Shown piece by piece: positions 1-10,082 of a DNA stretch of 64,000 nt. Origin of the DNA: Isoetes taiwanensis (lineage: Eukaryota > Streptophyta > Lycopodiopsida > Isoetales > Isoetaceae); the NCBI GenBank assembly GCA_021234155.1, contig JAJEKV010000039.1, positions 10,369,077-10,433,076 on the forward strand. The letters run 5' to 3'. A model generated the notes under the pieces. The model made no database searches. It was not told where the DNA came from and saw only the letters and a list, made by a program, of their open reading frames with translations. The position numbers and the translations under genes are program-made. Each line of letters starts with the position of its first letter. Position 1 is the first letter of the stretch.

Positions 1-960
1 TTAAGCCGATGGATGCTCCTTGGGAGGCTGGAAAGCTGAGCATTTTTTGGAACACACAGGTATGGATGAGAAATAACCTCCCTCTCGCTCTCACACACCC
101 CCCGCATTTTTCTTAAATGGAGGCTAGCAGGTATCACTAGAGTGGCACATCTTTGGAATGGTGTACGATGGCTCTCCTGGTCCCGCCTTAAAGAAAAGAT
201 GCAAGTTGCCGGGGAGGGTGACAGGAAGATCTACCATGAAATATGTGGTGCATTAGCTAATCTTTCGGGAAAGGAAGGCCCAAGCGACAGATGGGCTTGT
301 AAGCAGGTGGAGAAATATGTTGTCAGCACTATCTACCGTCTTCTCTGTGTTGACTCCCCTCTCAAAGTTGCTGACAGGTTGGGAGTTGATATTGTACAGG
401 CAAATCAACTACTAGTGAAGTCATGGACTTCATTATGCTCAAAAAGGTTGCAGTTTTTCAGATGGTTAGCTTTACCTCGGAAACCCTCGCTCATTTATTC
501 TTTTGCTCCAAGATCCTGGTCTTCTGGGAATGGGTGTGTCCACTCATTGGTACCAATGTTCTACAATGGCCAGGAATAATAGTGGCTACTGATGGAAATA
601 TAATCTCTGCTTCCCTTGTTAACATAGGGATGTGGGCAATATGGAAGCATAGATGTGGGATTGCTATAAGTGGAGAACAATTTTCTTTGGATAAGATGAA
701 GAATACTTTTAACATGGAGTGGCGCTCATGGCTCTTGCCCATCATCGGAAGTTTGGGCGTAACTATAACAAAGCTCTAGACAGGATTGGTAGGATCCAAG
801 GATTTTATGTATTTTTCAAGTGTCATTGGTTAGCTGAGGATGATCTGAGCTCGGGTGTGCAAAGATTGGCTTTATCTACCCCATAGGTGGGACACATATA
901 TAATATTTTTACTCTATAAATTAATATAACATATTCATACCCTCAAAAAAAAAAAAAAAA
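1..960 (+). mobile_element. 3' end of an L1-type LINE (5' part outside window)
   Basis: This is the distal part of a non-LTR retrotransposon ORF2 followed by a 3' UTR and a poly(A) tail at 945-960. Residues such as ETLAHLFFCSK and FWEWV (about 475-540) resemble the C-terminal zinc-finger region (zf-RVT) found after the reverse transcriptase of plant L1 elements, where a His/Cys pair precedes a Trp-rich stretch. The frame is broken between about 142 and 779: one frame runs to 579 and another picks up from 423, so at least one frameshift is present. It diverges from the L1 copies at 5-14 kb and is probably another subfamily. The 5' part lies before the window, so no TSD can be checked. Confidence 0.65.
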
Positions 961-1089
961 GTGACCCTATGTCATGCACACATTTTTTAAAAGCAATATG
1001 GCTAATCATGATAGCAGTTTTGGAAGATTGAATACTTTAAAAGGTAACTCCCCATCAACAATAACCTCCAAAGTCTTGTAGTTAACTAC

Positions 1090-1480
1090 AGGATTTGACT
1101 TATCTCCACTATAAAATTCCAAGTACTATATCCACTTTCCTCAAATTTGGGACCACCAAAAGAAAGTAAGTTGTGACATAATCACCAACTGCAAATTTAC
1201 TTTTATTGAACAAGGACCAAACATGTTAATTCAAATGCTTCTAATATACGTTTAGGCAAACAAACAATAGGCAATCCCAAACACTAAACAAGACCAAATA
1301 AATAAGATAATGTGAAACACCATTATCCAATTGTACAATCACACGATTGTCTAATACTTTGATCAAACACCAATAGATCATGAGAACCTGTGACCCCTGG
1401 AATCTTTGTTGTGCTAGCATTGACCTTTTCCTTATCACCACCTCTCTTGTTATCATGCTCACTATGGTCACTGCCACGGC
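1090..1480 (-). pseudogene. Decayed Ty3/gypsy retropepsin fragment
   Basis: On the minus strand a short frame around 1,300-1,350 reads VIVQLDNGVSHYLI, which resembles the aspartic-protease flap of gypsy polyproteins (usual form VLIDSGATHNFI, here DNG in place of DSG). After a frame change a second block near 1,125-1,190 reads VDIVLGIL, like the DVVLGIQWL segment that follows at the usual distance. Both blocks lie in the same order as in a retropepsin. No RT or integrase is seen next to it. The assignment rests on two short motifs and is tentative. Confidence 0.35.
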
Positions 1481-1484
1481 TTGT

Positions 1485-2380
1485 TCTCCCTACAATCGAT
1501 TAGAACGTGAACTCAAAGAAATAGCAACTACTCAGTATAAGAGGTAGAACTTGAACTCAAAGAAATACCAAGATCACACCAGAGCTAGAATATGATCTCG
1601 AAGAAATACCAATATCTTGGTCCACAATGAGATCTAGAGATGGACCAATGTCCAAATGTAGGAGTAGACATAAAATAGCACTAGAGGCAGGAATTGATAC
1701 TGGATTGTTCCAGTTTCTAGGTTGTGGCTTCTTCGTTCGTTTGGCCTCTCTTTCATCATGGAGATTCTTATCATGAGCAAAAAAGTATTGAAGGACATGA
1801 TGCCAAGGATAGAGCAGATCAAAGCACTATGTTATCAACTACATATCTAATTGCAGAGGAATGTTGAACATCTTGATGATAGGAAAAGCAGGCGAAGATG
1901 GGTGGAAGGTTATCAACTCCGCCTAGTTCATGATTCCATTCCAGCTTGTGATATAGCTCTAGATCCAGTTCCAGTCTCAGTCCCAATTCTCGAGAGGCAC
2001 TGCTTTCTAATGTCTGTCTAGTCTATATATGTTATCTCCATATGCAAGATCTTGCTTCAATAGTATCTCCTCTATCTCTTGATCCTACTCCAGTTCTTTG
2101 CTCATGTCTCTGTCCCTACTCATGATCTAGACCCTGCTTCTGTGTTAGATTGTCCAAAGTCCGATTCCGGTTTCAACTCAAATACCTATTTATATTTTAG
2201 ATCTTGCTCATGCATTAGACCTTTCTCCATGTCTAGATTTAAGTCTAGACAAAGATATGTTGATTCAAATGTTAACTTCTCTTGTATTGCTAATGATATC
2301 TGGATGTTTGATACTTGGGAAAGAACAGTATGCCTCGCAATGACCATTGGAGGGAAAGACAAAATCATTTTAAGGGGGTA
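1485..2380. other. No gene recognised
   Basis: Short open frames occur on both strands but show no domain, splice pattern or repeat that I can name. It may be further decayed gypsy sequence, since it lies between a protease-like remnant and a foldback element. A purine run (AAGGGGG) at about 2,371-2,377 just before the foldback element could pass for a polypurine tract, but no matching LTR was found. Confidence 0.3.
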
Positions 2381-2383
2381 GTG

Positions 2384-2823
2384 TGACGACCTATGGATAT
2401 GATATGAAGATGGTCGTCAGTGTGTCAACCATACGAGTATAATATAAAGATGATCGTCACAAATATGCAAAAAGCTCATGTTGGAGATGGGTTTTGGACC
2501 AATGATTTTTTGTTTGCAAGTCGTTGACTCTTTCAAGGTGCACTATCACCATAATCATAGAGTCATGCCAAATATTTTCTTCTATATATGCCAAGTGGTG
2601 CCCTACACGCTTATCAAGTGACTCATAGAGTTATGTCGAACATTTTCTTCTATGTACGCCAAGTGGTGCCCTACACACTTGTCAAGTGATGCACATTCAA
2701 CTATGCTAATTGGCGGCTATACCTATTGGAGCTCATTGCAATATACGTGTGACGACCATCTTTGTATTATACCTGTATAGTCGCCACATACGACCATCTT
2801 CATATTATACCTTATGGTCGTCA
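2384..2823. mobile_element. Foldback/MITE-like element with ~77-bp terminal inverted repeats
   Basis: The left arm (2,384-2,460) and right arm (2,748-2,823) are imperfect inverted repeats of each other, both starting from TGACGACC-type termini and carrying GATATGAAGATGGTCGTC-like internal blocks. Each arm is itself bounded by TGACGACC and GGTCGTCA, so the motif occurs four times. There is no coding capacity, and a clear target-site duplication could not be fixed, so the superfamily (Mutator-like or other) is unknown. Confidence 0.6.
2560..2695. repeat. Two-copy tandem repeat (~68 bp) inside the foldback element
   Basis: Two adjacent copies share the core CCAAGTGGTGCCCTACAC with only a few differences. 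They form the loop region of the foldback element at 2,384-2,823. Confidence 0.6.
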
Positions 2824-3059
2824 GATGTACTAACATTATCTCTTTCTGTAGTTCATTGGTTTAACATGTTTTGGAAATTAACCTGTTCAATCTTGTTGAT
2901 ATTGAAGCAAGTTTTAGAATTTACATGCAACCATTTTGCATTACCTTTCAACTCTACTTAAATGAATAATGATTGCTGCTAATATTGGTCAAACATTGAA
3001 TCTATAATTGCTTTTCTAATTTATTTATTCTCTATCTTATTGCAAATCCTGGTTCAGAT

Positions 3060-3870
3060 AATCGAGGATGCTATGGCCTTGGAAAAGCTCAAGAGGCAGA
3101 TTCATATGGCCACACATATTTTCCATTTTCCATTTAGGCAATTCCCTTACCAAAAGGCATGTCAGGCAGATGGCAACTCATAGCACCAACATCTTTAGAT
3201 CCTTCAGGCCATGTTCAGCAGTTTGAAGGAAATTTCTTCAACTAAGGATATAGAGCGGCCTTCAAACTTCAGGGATTGTAAGTATAGGCCATTGTGCGTG
3301 ATCGAGAGGTACGGGAGATGCATATCTCAATTGCTCAACAGGGCAAGAGCCTCTATGCAGAGCTCATGCGCAACTGCAATATTCCACGCGCGAATTGGTA
3401 AAATAGGAAAAGCTCCAGCAAGAGCTAAGGTCTCAAATATAGGAGGTGTTATGAATGTTGTCCCTCTTCAATAGCCACAATGGTCTTAGCGCAAGCAACC
3501 GTCAGCTCCCCATGGACAACCAACAATACCTACCGAGGCAGAGGGCATTGAGTCAGAGATGCAGGAGCCATAATGTGCTCATTTGTGGCCTTCCTGAAGA
3601 ACCAGGGAAGAACCTTATTGGCTGAATCCAGTCCATGCTCTAGTTTACATTGCCAGGGCAACTCGTCAGGTGTCAAATTCATGGTTACAAATGCACTGAT
3701 AAGAGAGGCCATACTGCGCCATGGTGTGAAGCTGAAGGGCACTCCACTATACGTCGATTACAACTTCATCTCGCAGCAACAGGAACATCGTAGACAAGAG
3801 CTAGCCTGTGTACAAACCATCAACTGCACCAAGGGAACCGTTGCCCTTGTCTAGGGCAAGGCCGGAGTGT
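3060..3870 (+). pseudogene. ORF1 of LINE family 2 (decayed)
   Basis: The stretch HNVLICGLPEEPGKNLIG (about 3,570-3,625, across a frameshift) matches HNVVVRGLTEEAGEDLI in the related LINE at 52.8-57.1 kb. ORF1 of such elements encodes an RNA-binding protein, and the NVxxxGLxEE block resembles the start of an RNA-recognition-type fold. Upstream sequence from about 3,060 contains more ORF1-like peptide (for example PLPKGMSGRWQLIAPTS and AELMRNCNIPRANW), broken by stops. Downstream (3,880-4,110) is an Ala/Thr-rich tail. The frame contains several stops and shifts, so no functional product is expected. Confidence 0.5.
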
Positions 3871-4169
3871 TTAGACCATCCACTGAGGTCGGGGATGCAG
3901 TATACAGAGCTGCTAAATCCCCTCAGGGTGCTGCTACAACAACTGCTGCTACTGTTGATGCTGCCATTGTTGCTCTGCCCCTGTTGTTGCCACTTCGGCT
4001 GATGATGGTAACACTGACGCTCTTGCCTCTCTAATTGCCCAAACAGATACCCCTCGAGGTACTGTTGCTGCTTCTATTGCTCCTTTCTTCTCCTGCATCA
4101 TGCCCTGACACTACCCCCTTATTGCATTTGTGAATCCAAGGGGGCTTACATTTGCCTCCTCTAGATAGG

Positions 4170-4690
4170 AATTATGCTTGCATATAGTCTCTTGGAATTG
4201 TAGGGGCTTTCCTTCACAGAAGGGAGATAGTCTTAATGCCATCGCTGCATATATGGATTTTATCTTCCTTATAGAGACCTAAGGACATGTTGGGTATTTG
4301 CTACTACATCTACCAAACATCAGCACTACACATTATTCAACAAGAGCACAGGCAAACGGGGTTGCCTGCCACTATCGAACAACCCTGGCACCGTCAGTTT
4401 TTTATAGAAGACAAACAAACACAATCGTTACCTATGGGTAAAGGTGCAGAATTGCAGTGATGATGATGCACTCTTTTTGGCAGCACTCTACTTTCCACAT
4501 GCTGATTCTAACTTCTACAACACAGATTTTGGATAGGCTGGACTCGTATGTCAATCTATATGATAACATACAACAATCCAACCAGTTGGGATGGATTATG
4601 CTACTTGGAGACTTCAATGCATGCACAGGAATAGAGCAGCTCGCGAGGTTTGACCTCTTGACAGAGGATGTGCTACAGTTATGCCCTATA
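4170..4690 (+). pseudogene. AP-endonuclease part of LINE family 2 ORF2 (3'-truncated)
   Basis: The start of ORF2 reads IVSWNCRGF (about 4,185), the first catalytic motif of the APE-like endonuclease that nicks target DNA. FIFLIET follows (about 4,260), then a block reading LFLAALYFPHADSNFYNTD in a shifted frame, then LLGDFNAC at about 4,600, the GDFN catalytic motif. Homology to the LINE at 53.6-54.4 kb stops near 4,690 and the reverse transcriptase is absent. Loss of a LINE's 3' part is not the usual 5' truncation, so a later deletion or rearrangement is likely. Several in-frame stops are present. Confidence 0.6.
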
Positions 4691-4960
4691 ATTACCCTTG
4701 TTTCCCACGATAGTTCATCACCATTCAGGCCTTTGTCCTCAGAGCTATTTGGTATATTGGCATCATCGTATCGATTTGATTTAGATAGACTACCATGTTT
4801 AGGCGGAGGCATATCTCCATGCATCCTTGGTTTTGTCCATGGTTTACACCAGCAGCTGCCATCTTGGGCCAATAAATCACCATCACCATCATCTTCAGCA
4901 CTAATTCATATGTAAAACTTTGTAACTTAATAACCACCGCACACATCTTCAAACTGCTCA
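4690..4960 (-). other. Possible orphan exon on the minus strand
   Basis: After the LINE homology ends, the minus strand holds an open, hydrophilic frame including MHGDMPPPKHGSLSKSN and EDKGLNGDELSW, followed by a plausible splice donor (AAGG/GTAATT, about 4,695). I do not recognise the protein and see no neighbouring exons. It may be a fragment of a host gene or chance. Confidence 0.15.
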
Positions 4961-5055
4961 CTCAACAGAGACAAATGATAGACCTAAGATCATTGCCAGT
5001 CATAACAAGTAAAGGTCAAAAGTGCTTATTGATCTTTAAAACAAGATGTTAATGC

Positions 5056-5070
5056 ATCAATGGGTTGCCC
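5056..5070. repeat. TSD, 5' copy, of the outer L1
   Basis: ATCAATGGGTTGCCC is repeated exactly at 14,004-14,018, directly after a poly(A) tail. This is the target-site duplication of the L1 that spans 5,071-14,003. Confidence 0.9.
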
Positions 5071-5605
5071 GTAGCTGATAGTCAAGGCTGGGAGAGGCGC
5101 AGCCCTAAGCGCCATGTAGAGATGGCGCTTCGCATTTTCGATTGTTTATGGAGCATCCGGTGTCAGAATCAGGCAATTCTTGGTGCTTTGGAAAGCTGAT
5201 TTAGAGAGCTTTTCAAGGTGTATAGCTTGTTAGGTTTTCAGGTCTCTAGCTAGACCGGATTTTCACCGGAAAATTTCGCCAAAGATGGCTCCCCGCCGCA
5301 TAAATTTCCCAAGCTAAGGCTCTTGGGTCTGCTGAGATTCCCGGTTTGGGGTTGAAACCGCGTGAGATGGCGAGACGGAAGAGTCCTAAGGAAAAGGGAT
5401 TGGCTACAGTTGAGCTGGAGACATGTGCGCCTCCTTCCGTGATCACGTGAGGCAAATATGTCGTAATCACTTGAGGATTTACAAACTGCAAATCTTGGCT
5501 CACAAAAAGTGGCATTCAATTTAATAGGAGGTGAGAAGGAAGCAATTAATGCTATGGATATTGAACCGCAAAGGCAATTGTTGAGGGATTTTTTTTTTCT
5601 TTTTT

Positions 5606-7968
5606 GAAGGACGACAAGCTTTATTCACCAACTAAAAATCAGAGCAACATAAAATGCAAAGACAGGATTATAACCCCAAAGGGACAAACCGATCCAAATT
5701 GAAAGCACAACCACCGCCTATGCAAAAGAATGAATCAAGGTAAGTATGCCGATCAATACTTTCTTCTCTTGATCAAGAGAAGAACAATTGTAAGCCATAA
5801 CAATTTTATTTTTGCCCATCCATCAAGAACAATCTCATCTCAAAGATTCACGCCTTAAAGATAAACAACCTCCTCCTCTTCCGTGATTGACCATAAAAGC
5901 CAGCCACATGCGAGATGAAAAGCTCAAGCTTTCAACCAGTTTGGGCCAAGCATCGGGATAGATAGCAAGCAAAATTTGCTGGCTAGATCGAGACGACGCT
6001 AAAAGGGTCAACAACCAAGACCATGCTTGCCGGGCCGCCACACAAGAAAAACAATGCTCAATACTCTCAACCCTTTATTTTGGTCATTTTCTTTTGTGAA
6101 AAACATTCTAAAATAATGCTAACTAACAAAGTCTAGATAAAGGACAAACTAGCTCAAACCGATTATCCATTTTATGGACTAACCTCGCTGACTCGAGGCA
6201 TCTATGGACCACTTGCCACCACAAAACTACTATTTTGGGATGAAGCAGCCTATCCCATACCCACATCCAAACACTTTTCCATTGTGGTCGAGGGACCAAG
6301 ATGCCACCTATTAGATGGAGGCAGGATTTCGTAATGCAAAAGCAATTTATATGCGTAAGACACAAACCGCCTCGGCCGGATATCCCCGATGGCAACCCCA
6401 TACGACTACCTCAATGCAGGGACCGTAATCATGTGGCAACAATGCAAAGAATATGATTCCGTGACACTCATCCCCATCTGTACAACAAGAACTTTGTTCT
6501 AAATGCTTCCCATGACATGAGATGACCGCACTCATACCAAGCCGCAATAGTGCCGATACCACCGCTACCCATCGCCGTTGTGTCTTTGGATGAACAACCA
6601 CACTTAGAGGCACATTCTCCGAGTGTCCCGCAAAGGAATCCACCAAGATGGAGTGGACAACCCAAGACATGCCTCGTGATTAATATGGAAAAGAGACCGA
6701 CAAAGGTCCCACGCAGCAAGCAACCCCTTTAGAAAGAGAGAAGCATTAGGATACGGATGCATATGATAAAGCAAAGCCCAAGGAAGGAGGGGCTTAATGG
6801 TGGCCTTATGAAATGGGAGACAATGCTGAATCGACTGCACCAACAACCTCAGGCCAGGAGAATCATCCTTACCAATGAAAATCCTCCAAATGAACTTTGA
6901 TATCAGCACCTTGCTTTGGAGGTGAAAATCCAACATACCAAGACCACCAGCTGCCTTAGGTCTAATGCATTTCGCCCAAGCTACCTTGACCACCGCTCCT
7001 AACTCATTTCCACCCCAAATAAAATTTCTGACAATACACACAATCTCCTCCATCTTACATCAAGAGCTAATAGAGCGTACGCCATGTAGACATGAGTATT
7101 ACTAAGAACACATTTAGCCACAAAGGATTCTACCGGCATGGACAGCTTTAGTCAGATTCCACCAAAACAAGTGCTTTTGCAACCCACTAATGATTTCATC
7201 CCAAGCATCCAAGCGTAGACGGAATTCCAACCGATACCAAGCAACTTCGGGGTATTGCCATGCGTAAGAATCTTCCATGGATAGTCCAAAATACGTGGAG
7301 GGATGGGACCGCCCAACGCCCACAAAGCTTTTTACATTTTTGCCACCCTACAAGAACTCCCCGATGCTAAGGAGAATGTGTCTAATAATAGCTTAGCATT
7401 ACGAAGATTCTCAGCCTTCGGCAATTAGGAACAAAAAGTGTCATCGGCATATTGGTTACATACCTCTTGAGAACCATCGCCCATTGGGAGGCCTTGAATA
7501 ACGCCATCTTGGGTAGCCACCGAGAAGAGCCGACAATACTTCGCCACAATTGTAAAAAGCAAGGGTGCTAAGGGACAACCTTGTCGAATTCCTCTACCCA
7601 CTACAAAAATATCCGATGGCTCGCCCTGGAAAAGGACAGTAGATCTGGCTGATGTATGGAGTTTCATGACATTCCTTGTGAATGACTCCCCAAACCCAAG
7701 TGCAAGAAGACACTTCTCCAAGAAGCCCCAATCAACACTATCGTAAGCTTTAGCAAAATCAAGCTTAAGATACACTGCTCTATGACCCTGTAACCGGGCC
7801 CAATATATTCCTCCATATGCAGCAGCCACGTTGTTGAGAATACAACGACGAGGGAGAAAGCCAGATTGTGTTGACGAGATAGCGTCAGCCAAGATGTCTC
7901 GGACTCTTTCTGCCAATGTCTTAGCAAAGATCTTGTACACAGAGGAAAGCAATGTAATAGGTCGCCAG
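5606..7968 (-). pseudogene. Reverse transcriptase and C-terminal region, nested L1
   Basis: The RT palm is best preserved at 7,425-7,952: SSVYKIFAKTLAERV, SGFLPRRCILNNVAAAYGG, LDFAKAYDSVDW (catalytic Asp A), IRQGCPLAPLLFT and QYADDTF (catalytic YADD). Downstream, 6,604-7,053 reads IVRNFIWGGNELGAVVKVAW and parallels the thumb/connector region of the outer element (IVRNFVWGG at about 12,580). Stops and frame changes separate the blocks, and beyond 6,600 the sequence decays. It would have supplied reverse transcription in target-primed integration and is now broken. Confidence 0.75.
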
Positions 7969-8305
7969 CAGTATCTTCATCAACACTTTTCTTCATTCTT
8001 TGCACGACACCCATTGCCCTTTCAGAAGGACATGCAATTGGCCGTGTTGACTAAGGTACATCGCATTGTTTCTGAAGAGCAGAGGTTGCTTCTTGAGTCT
8101 AATATTGTGAAGGAGGACTTAAAAGCAGCTGTGGCTCTCTTGAAAAGGGACAAATGTCCGGGTCTTGATGGCTTTCCTATTGAATTCTTTCAGAAGTGCT
8201 GGGACTGGTTGGAAGATGACATATATGATGCCTTTTGTGAGTTTCAGAGATTTAGAAGCCTTGATAAGATTTTGAATACAGGTTGTATCTCTCTCATTCC
8301 AAAGA
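7969..8305 (+). pseudogene. Inverted 5' segment of the nested L1 RT
   Basis: This plus-strand frame encodes FSSFFARHPLPFQKDM, then KDKCPGLDGFPIEFFQ after KR, and ends at ILNTGCISLIPKSN. In the outer element the equivalent peptides (11,300-11,640) lie immediately before the WRPISLLSSVYK segment, which in the nested copy is on the minus strand at about 7,940-7,968. About eight residues are missing at the junction. The arrangement is the classic twin-priming inversion of L1 insertions. Confidence 0.85.
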
Positions 8306-8321
8306 GCAATTGTTGAGGGAT

Positions 8322-10082
8322 ATGCAGGCTCTTTTAGAGTCATCCTCAGCAGATAGGTATGTCAATTGCTCTTCTTTTCAATTCAGTTCAGAGAATTCAG
8401 AAAATTGTATGCCGGTAACTCCAACCCATATTCCTTCAAGGATGTCACCACTTGAAACATGATCTATAAACCTCTCTACACCTGCGCCTAGAGAGGAGGT
8501 TGCCAAGGAAAGTGATGTAGGTGTAGCGACTTAAAGGGAGACAAATCTTCTATGTGCACCTTCAGACTCACCTGGAGTGAGGTTAGACACCTCTCAGTCT
8601 GCTAAAACTGCAACACTGCACGTCCAGCGGGGAGGACAAATGACACAGTATTCCATCTCACTCGTCCAGGCTTTTCAGACTGGATTACGCGTAAGATGCC
8701 TGACCATAGGAGTGCTCGGGTGGAAGAGGCTATGAAGTTTTGTGGACGATCATTATTCAGCTGATTTACGAGTAGCGCTTCTAGCAGGTCCTTGGATAGA
8801 TATAGACCATGCTCGGCATGTTCAGACTATAGAGAATTTGGTCTCCTTTGCAGTACTAGGGTATTTCACTGGGATAGTTTTGGACACGCGAAGGATTAGC
8901 TCATGGTTCTCTGGACATTTGAGGCCCAGGTACCAGTCTATGTTCGAGGCTGAGTCCACAGTGCGACAATTGGTTAGTCGAGGGGTTGATGCCTTAGGTG
9001 AGGCATATGTCCTGTATCAGTTCTATACTCCAGCTATGTTCACGAGCTCTTTGACAACTGTTAAAATCCCATGTTGGTTTTAAATCATGGATTTGCCTCC
9101 AGATATGTTGGTTCCTGAGTTCTTGGTTTTTATGGCGAATGGTCTTGGGGTTCATTTAGCTCATTCCATTGTTCAGGCACCTAGGATATGTGTTGCCTTG
9201 CCTGCTTTGCAGCCTCTGCCCACTTCCATACCTGCCCGTAGTGGTTCTTGGCATTTTCATTTCCGACTGCAGCTACTGAATGGTTCCAAGATTCAACCCA
9301 TGTTCCCTTCCATCGTTCTTCCTGGTAGGGTTGATAGTGATGATCCTCATGGGGGTGGTAGTTCTCGAACCCCAGCTAGAGGTATTCTTGCGAGTGGTCA
9401 TGGGGGTGGTAGTGATCGAACCCTAGCTAGAGGTGTTCGTGTGAGTGGTCATGGGGGTGGTAGTGATCGAACCCCAGTTGGAGGTCGAATCCCAGATGGT
9501 CTTGTTGCTGGAGGAGGCGATTGTGACCAAGGCCCAGGTGCTGAATGTGTTAGTGTCCCAGATATCACAGGTGGAGTTCCATATGGCAGAGTCGAGGATG
9601 ATATTGTCCGAACCCTAGGCGGAGGTAACTGTGGTCGTCCCACTAATGGCAATGCTAGGGGTGGTAGTGTTCGAACCCTAGGTAGAGGCAATAATGGGGG
9701 TGGCCATAGTGGAGGCCCACTTGGAGGGGGTAGCATTGGTGGGGATGACCGACCTCTTGAGGGTACTAACACTGATGTCCGAGCCCCGGATAGTGATGAT
9801 GCTGGTAGGCTTGGAGGTGTTGGTTCTGAGAGTGGTAGGAATGGTCGTAGTGTTGGGGGTGGTAGTGTTCGAGCCCCGACCGGAGGGCCAGTCTCAACTG
9901 AAGGGGGGCCTCCGTCTGACTATGAGCATATGCAAGAAGCCAGGCAAGTTGTTCACCACATCTCTCGGTTGGAGAGTTGGGCTGATGAGGTAGACCGCAT
10001 CTCGGAGGTCAATCCATTCGCTCTAGAAGGCCCGCAGGTTTCGCCCCTTCACAAGGGAAAGAACAAGACTGTTGTGGGATGA
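8322..10082 (+). pseudogene. ORF1 (gag-like) of the outer L1
   Basis: The frame begins before the nested insertion (MDIEPQRQLLRD starts at about 5,554) and resumes at 8,322 as MQALLESSSADRY. Two stops, one frameshift near 8,730 and another stop at 9,081-9,083 precede a long open stretch ending at 10,082. The central part (8,742-9,300) contains VALLAGPWIDIDHARHV, similar in style to the DUF4283-type domain of plant L1 ORF1. The distal part is Gly/Arg/Ser-rich with a 17-residue repeat. Such proteins coat the LINE RNA. The last base triplet overlaps the ORF2 start. Confidence 0.6.
9348..9500 (+). repeat. Three 51-bp units coding a 17-residue Gly-rich repeat
   Basis: Units begin at about 9,348, 9,399 and 9,450 with CATGGGGGTGGTAG and encode HGGGSDRTLARG-like repeats. 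Looser copies (GGSVRTLGRG) continue to about 9,880. Length in multiples of three keeps the ORF1 frame. Confidence 0.75.

Larger units (their letters stand above)
5590..8305 (-). mobile_element. Nested L1-type LINE with twin-priming 5' inversion
   Basis: Bounded by exact copies of GCAATTGTTGAGGGAT at 5,574-5,589 and 8,306-8,321, with the poly(A) tail appearing as a T-run at 5,589-5,605. From 5,606 to about 7,968 the minus strand encodes the RT and downstream region in the order expected. The last part, about 7,969-8,305, encodes the preceding RT segment on the plus strand. The element is 5'-truncated: endonuclease and ORF1 are absent. Its protein resembles the outer element's ORF2 closely enough to be the same or a sister family. 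Confidence 0.9.

Noticed and set aside
5246-5519. Two overlapping minus-strand frames of 89 codons
   Set aside because: They lie in the GC-rich 5' region of the outer L1, overlap each other almost fully and show no domain; shadow frames.
9449-9772. Minus-strand Pro-rich frame of 107 codons
   Set aside because: It is the reverse reading of the Gly-rich ORF1 repeat of the L1.
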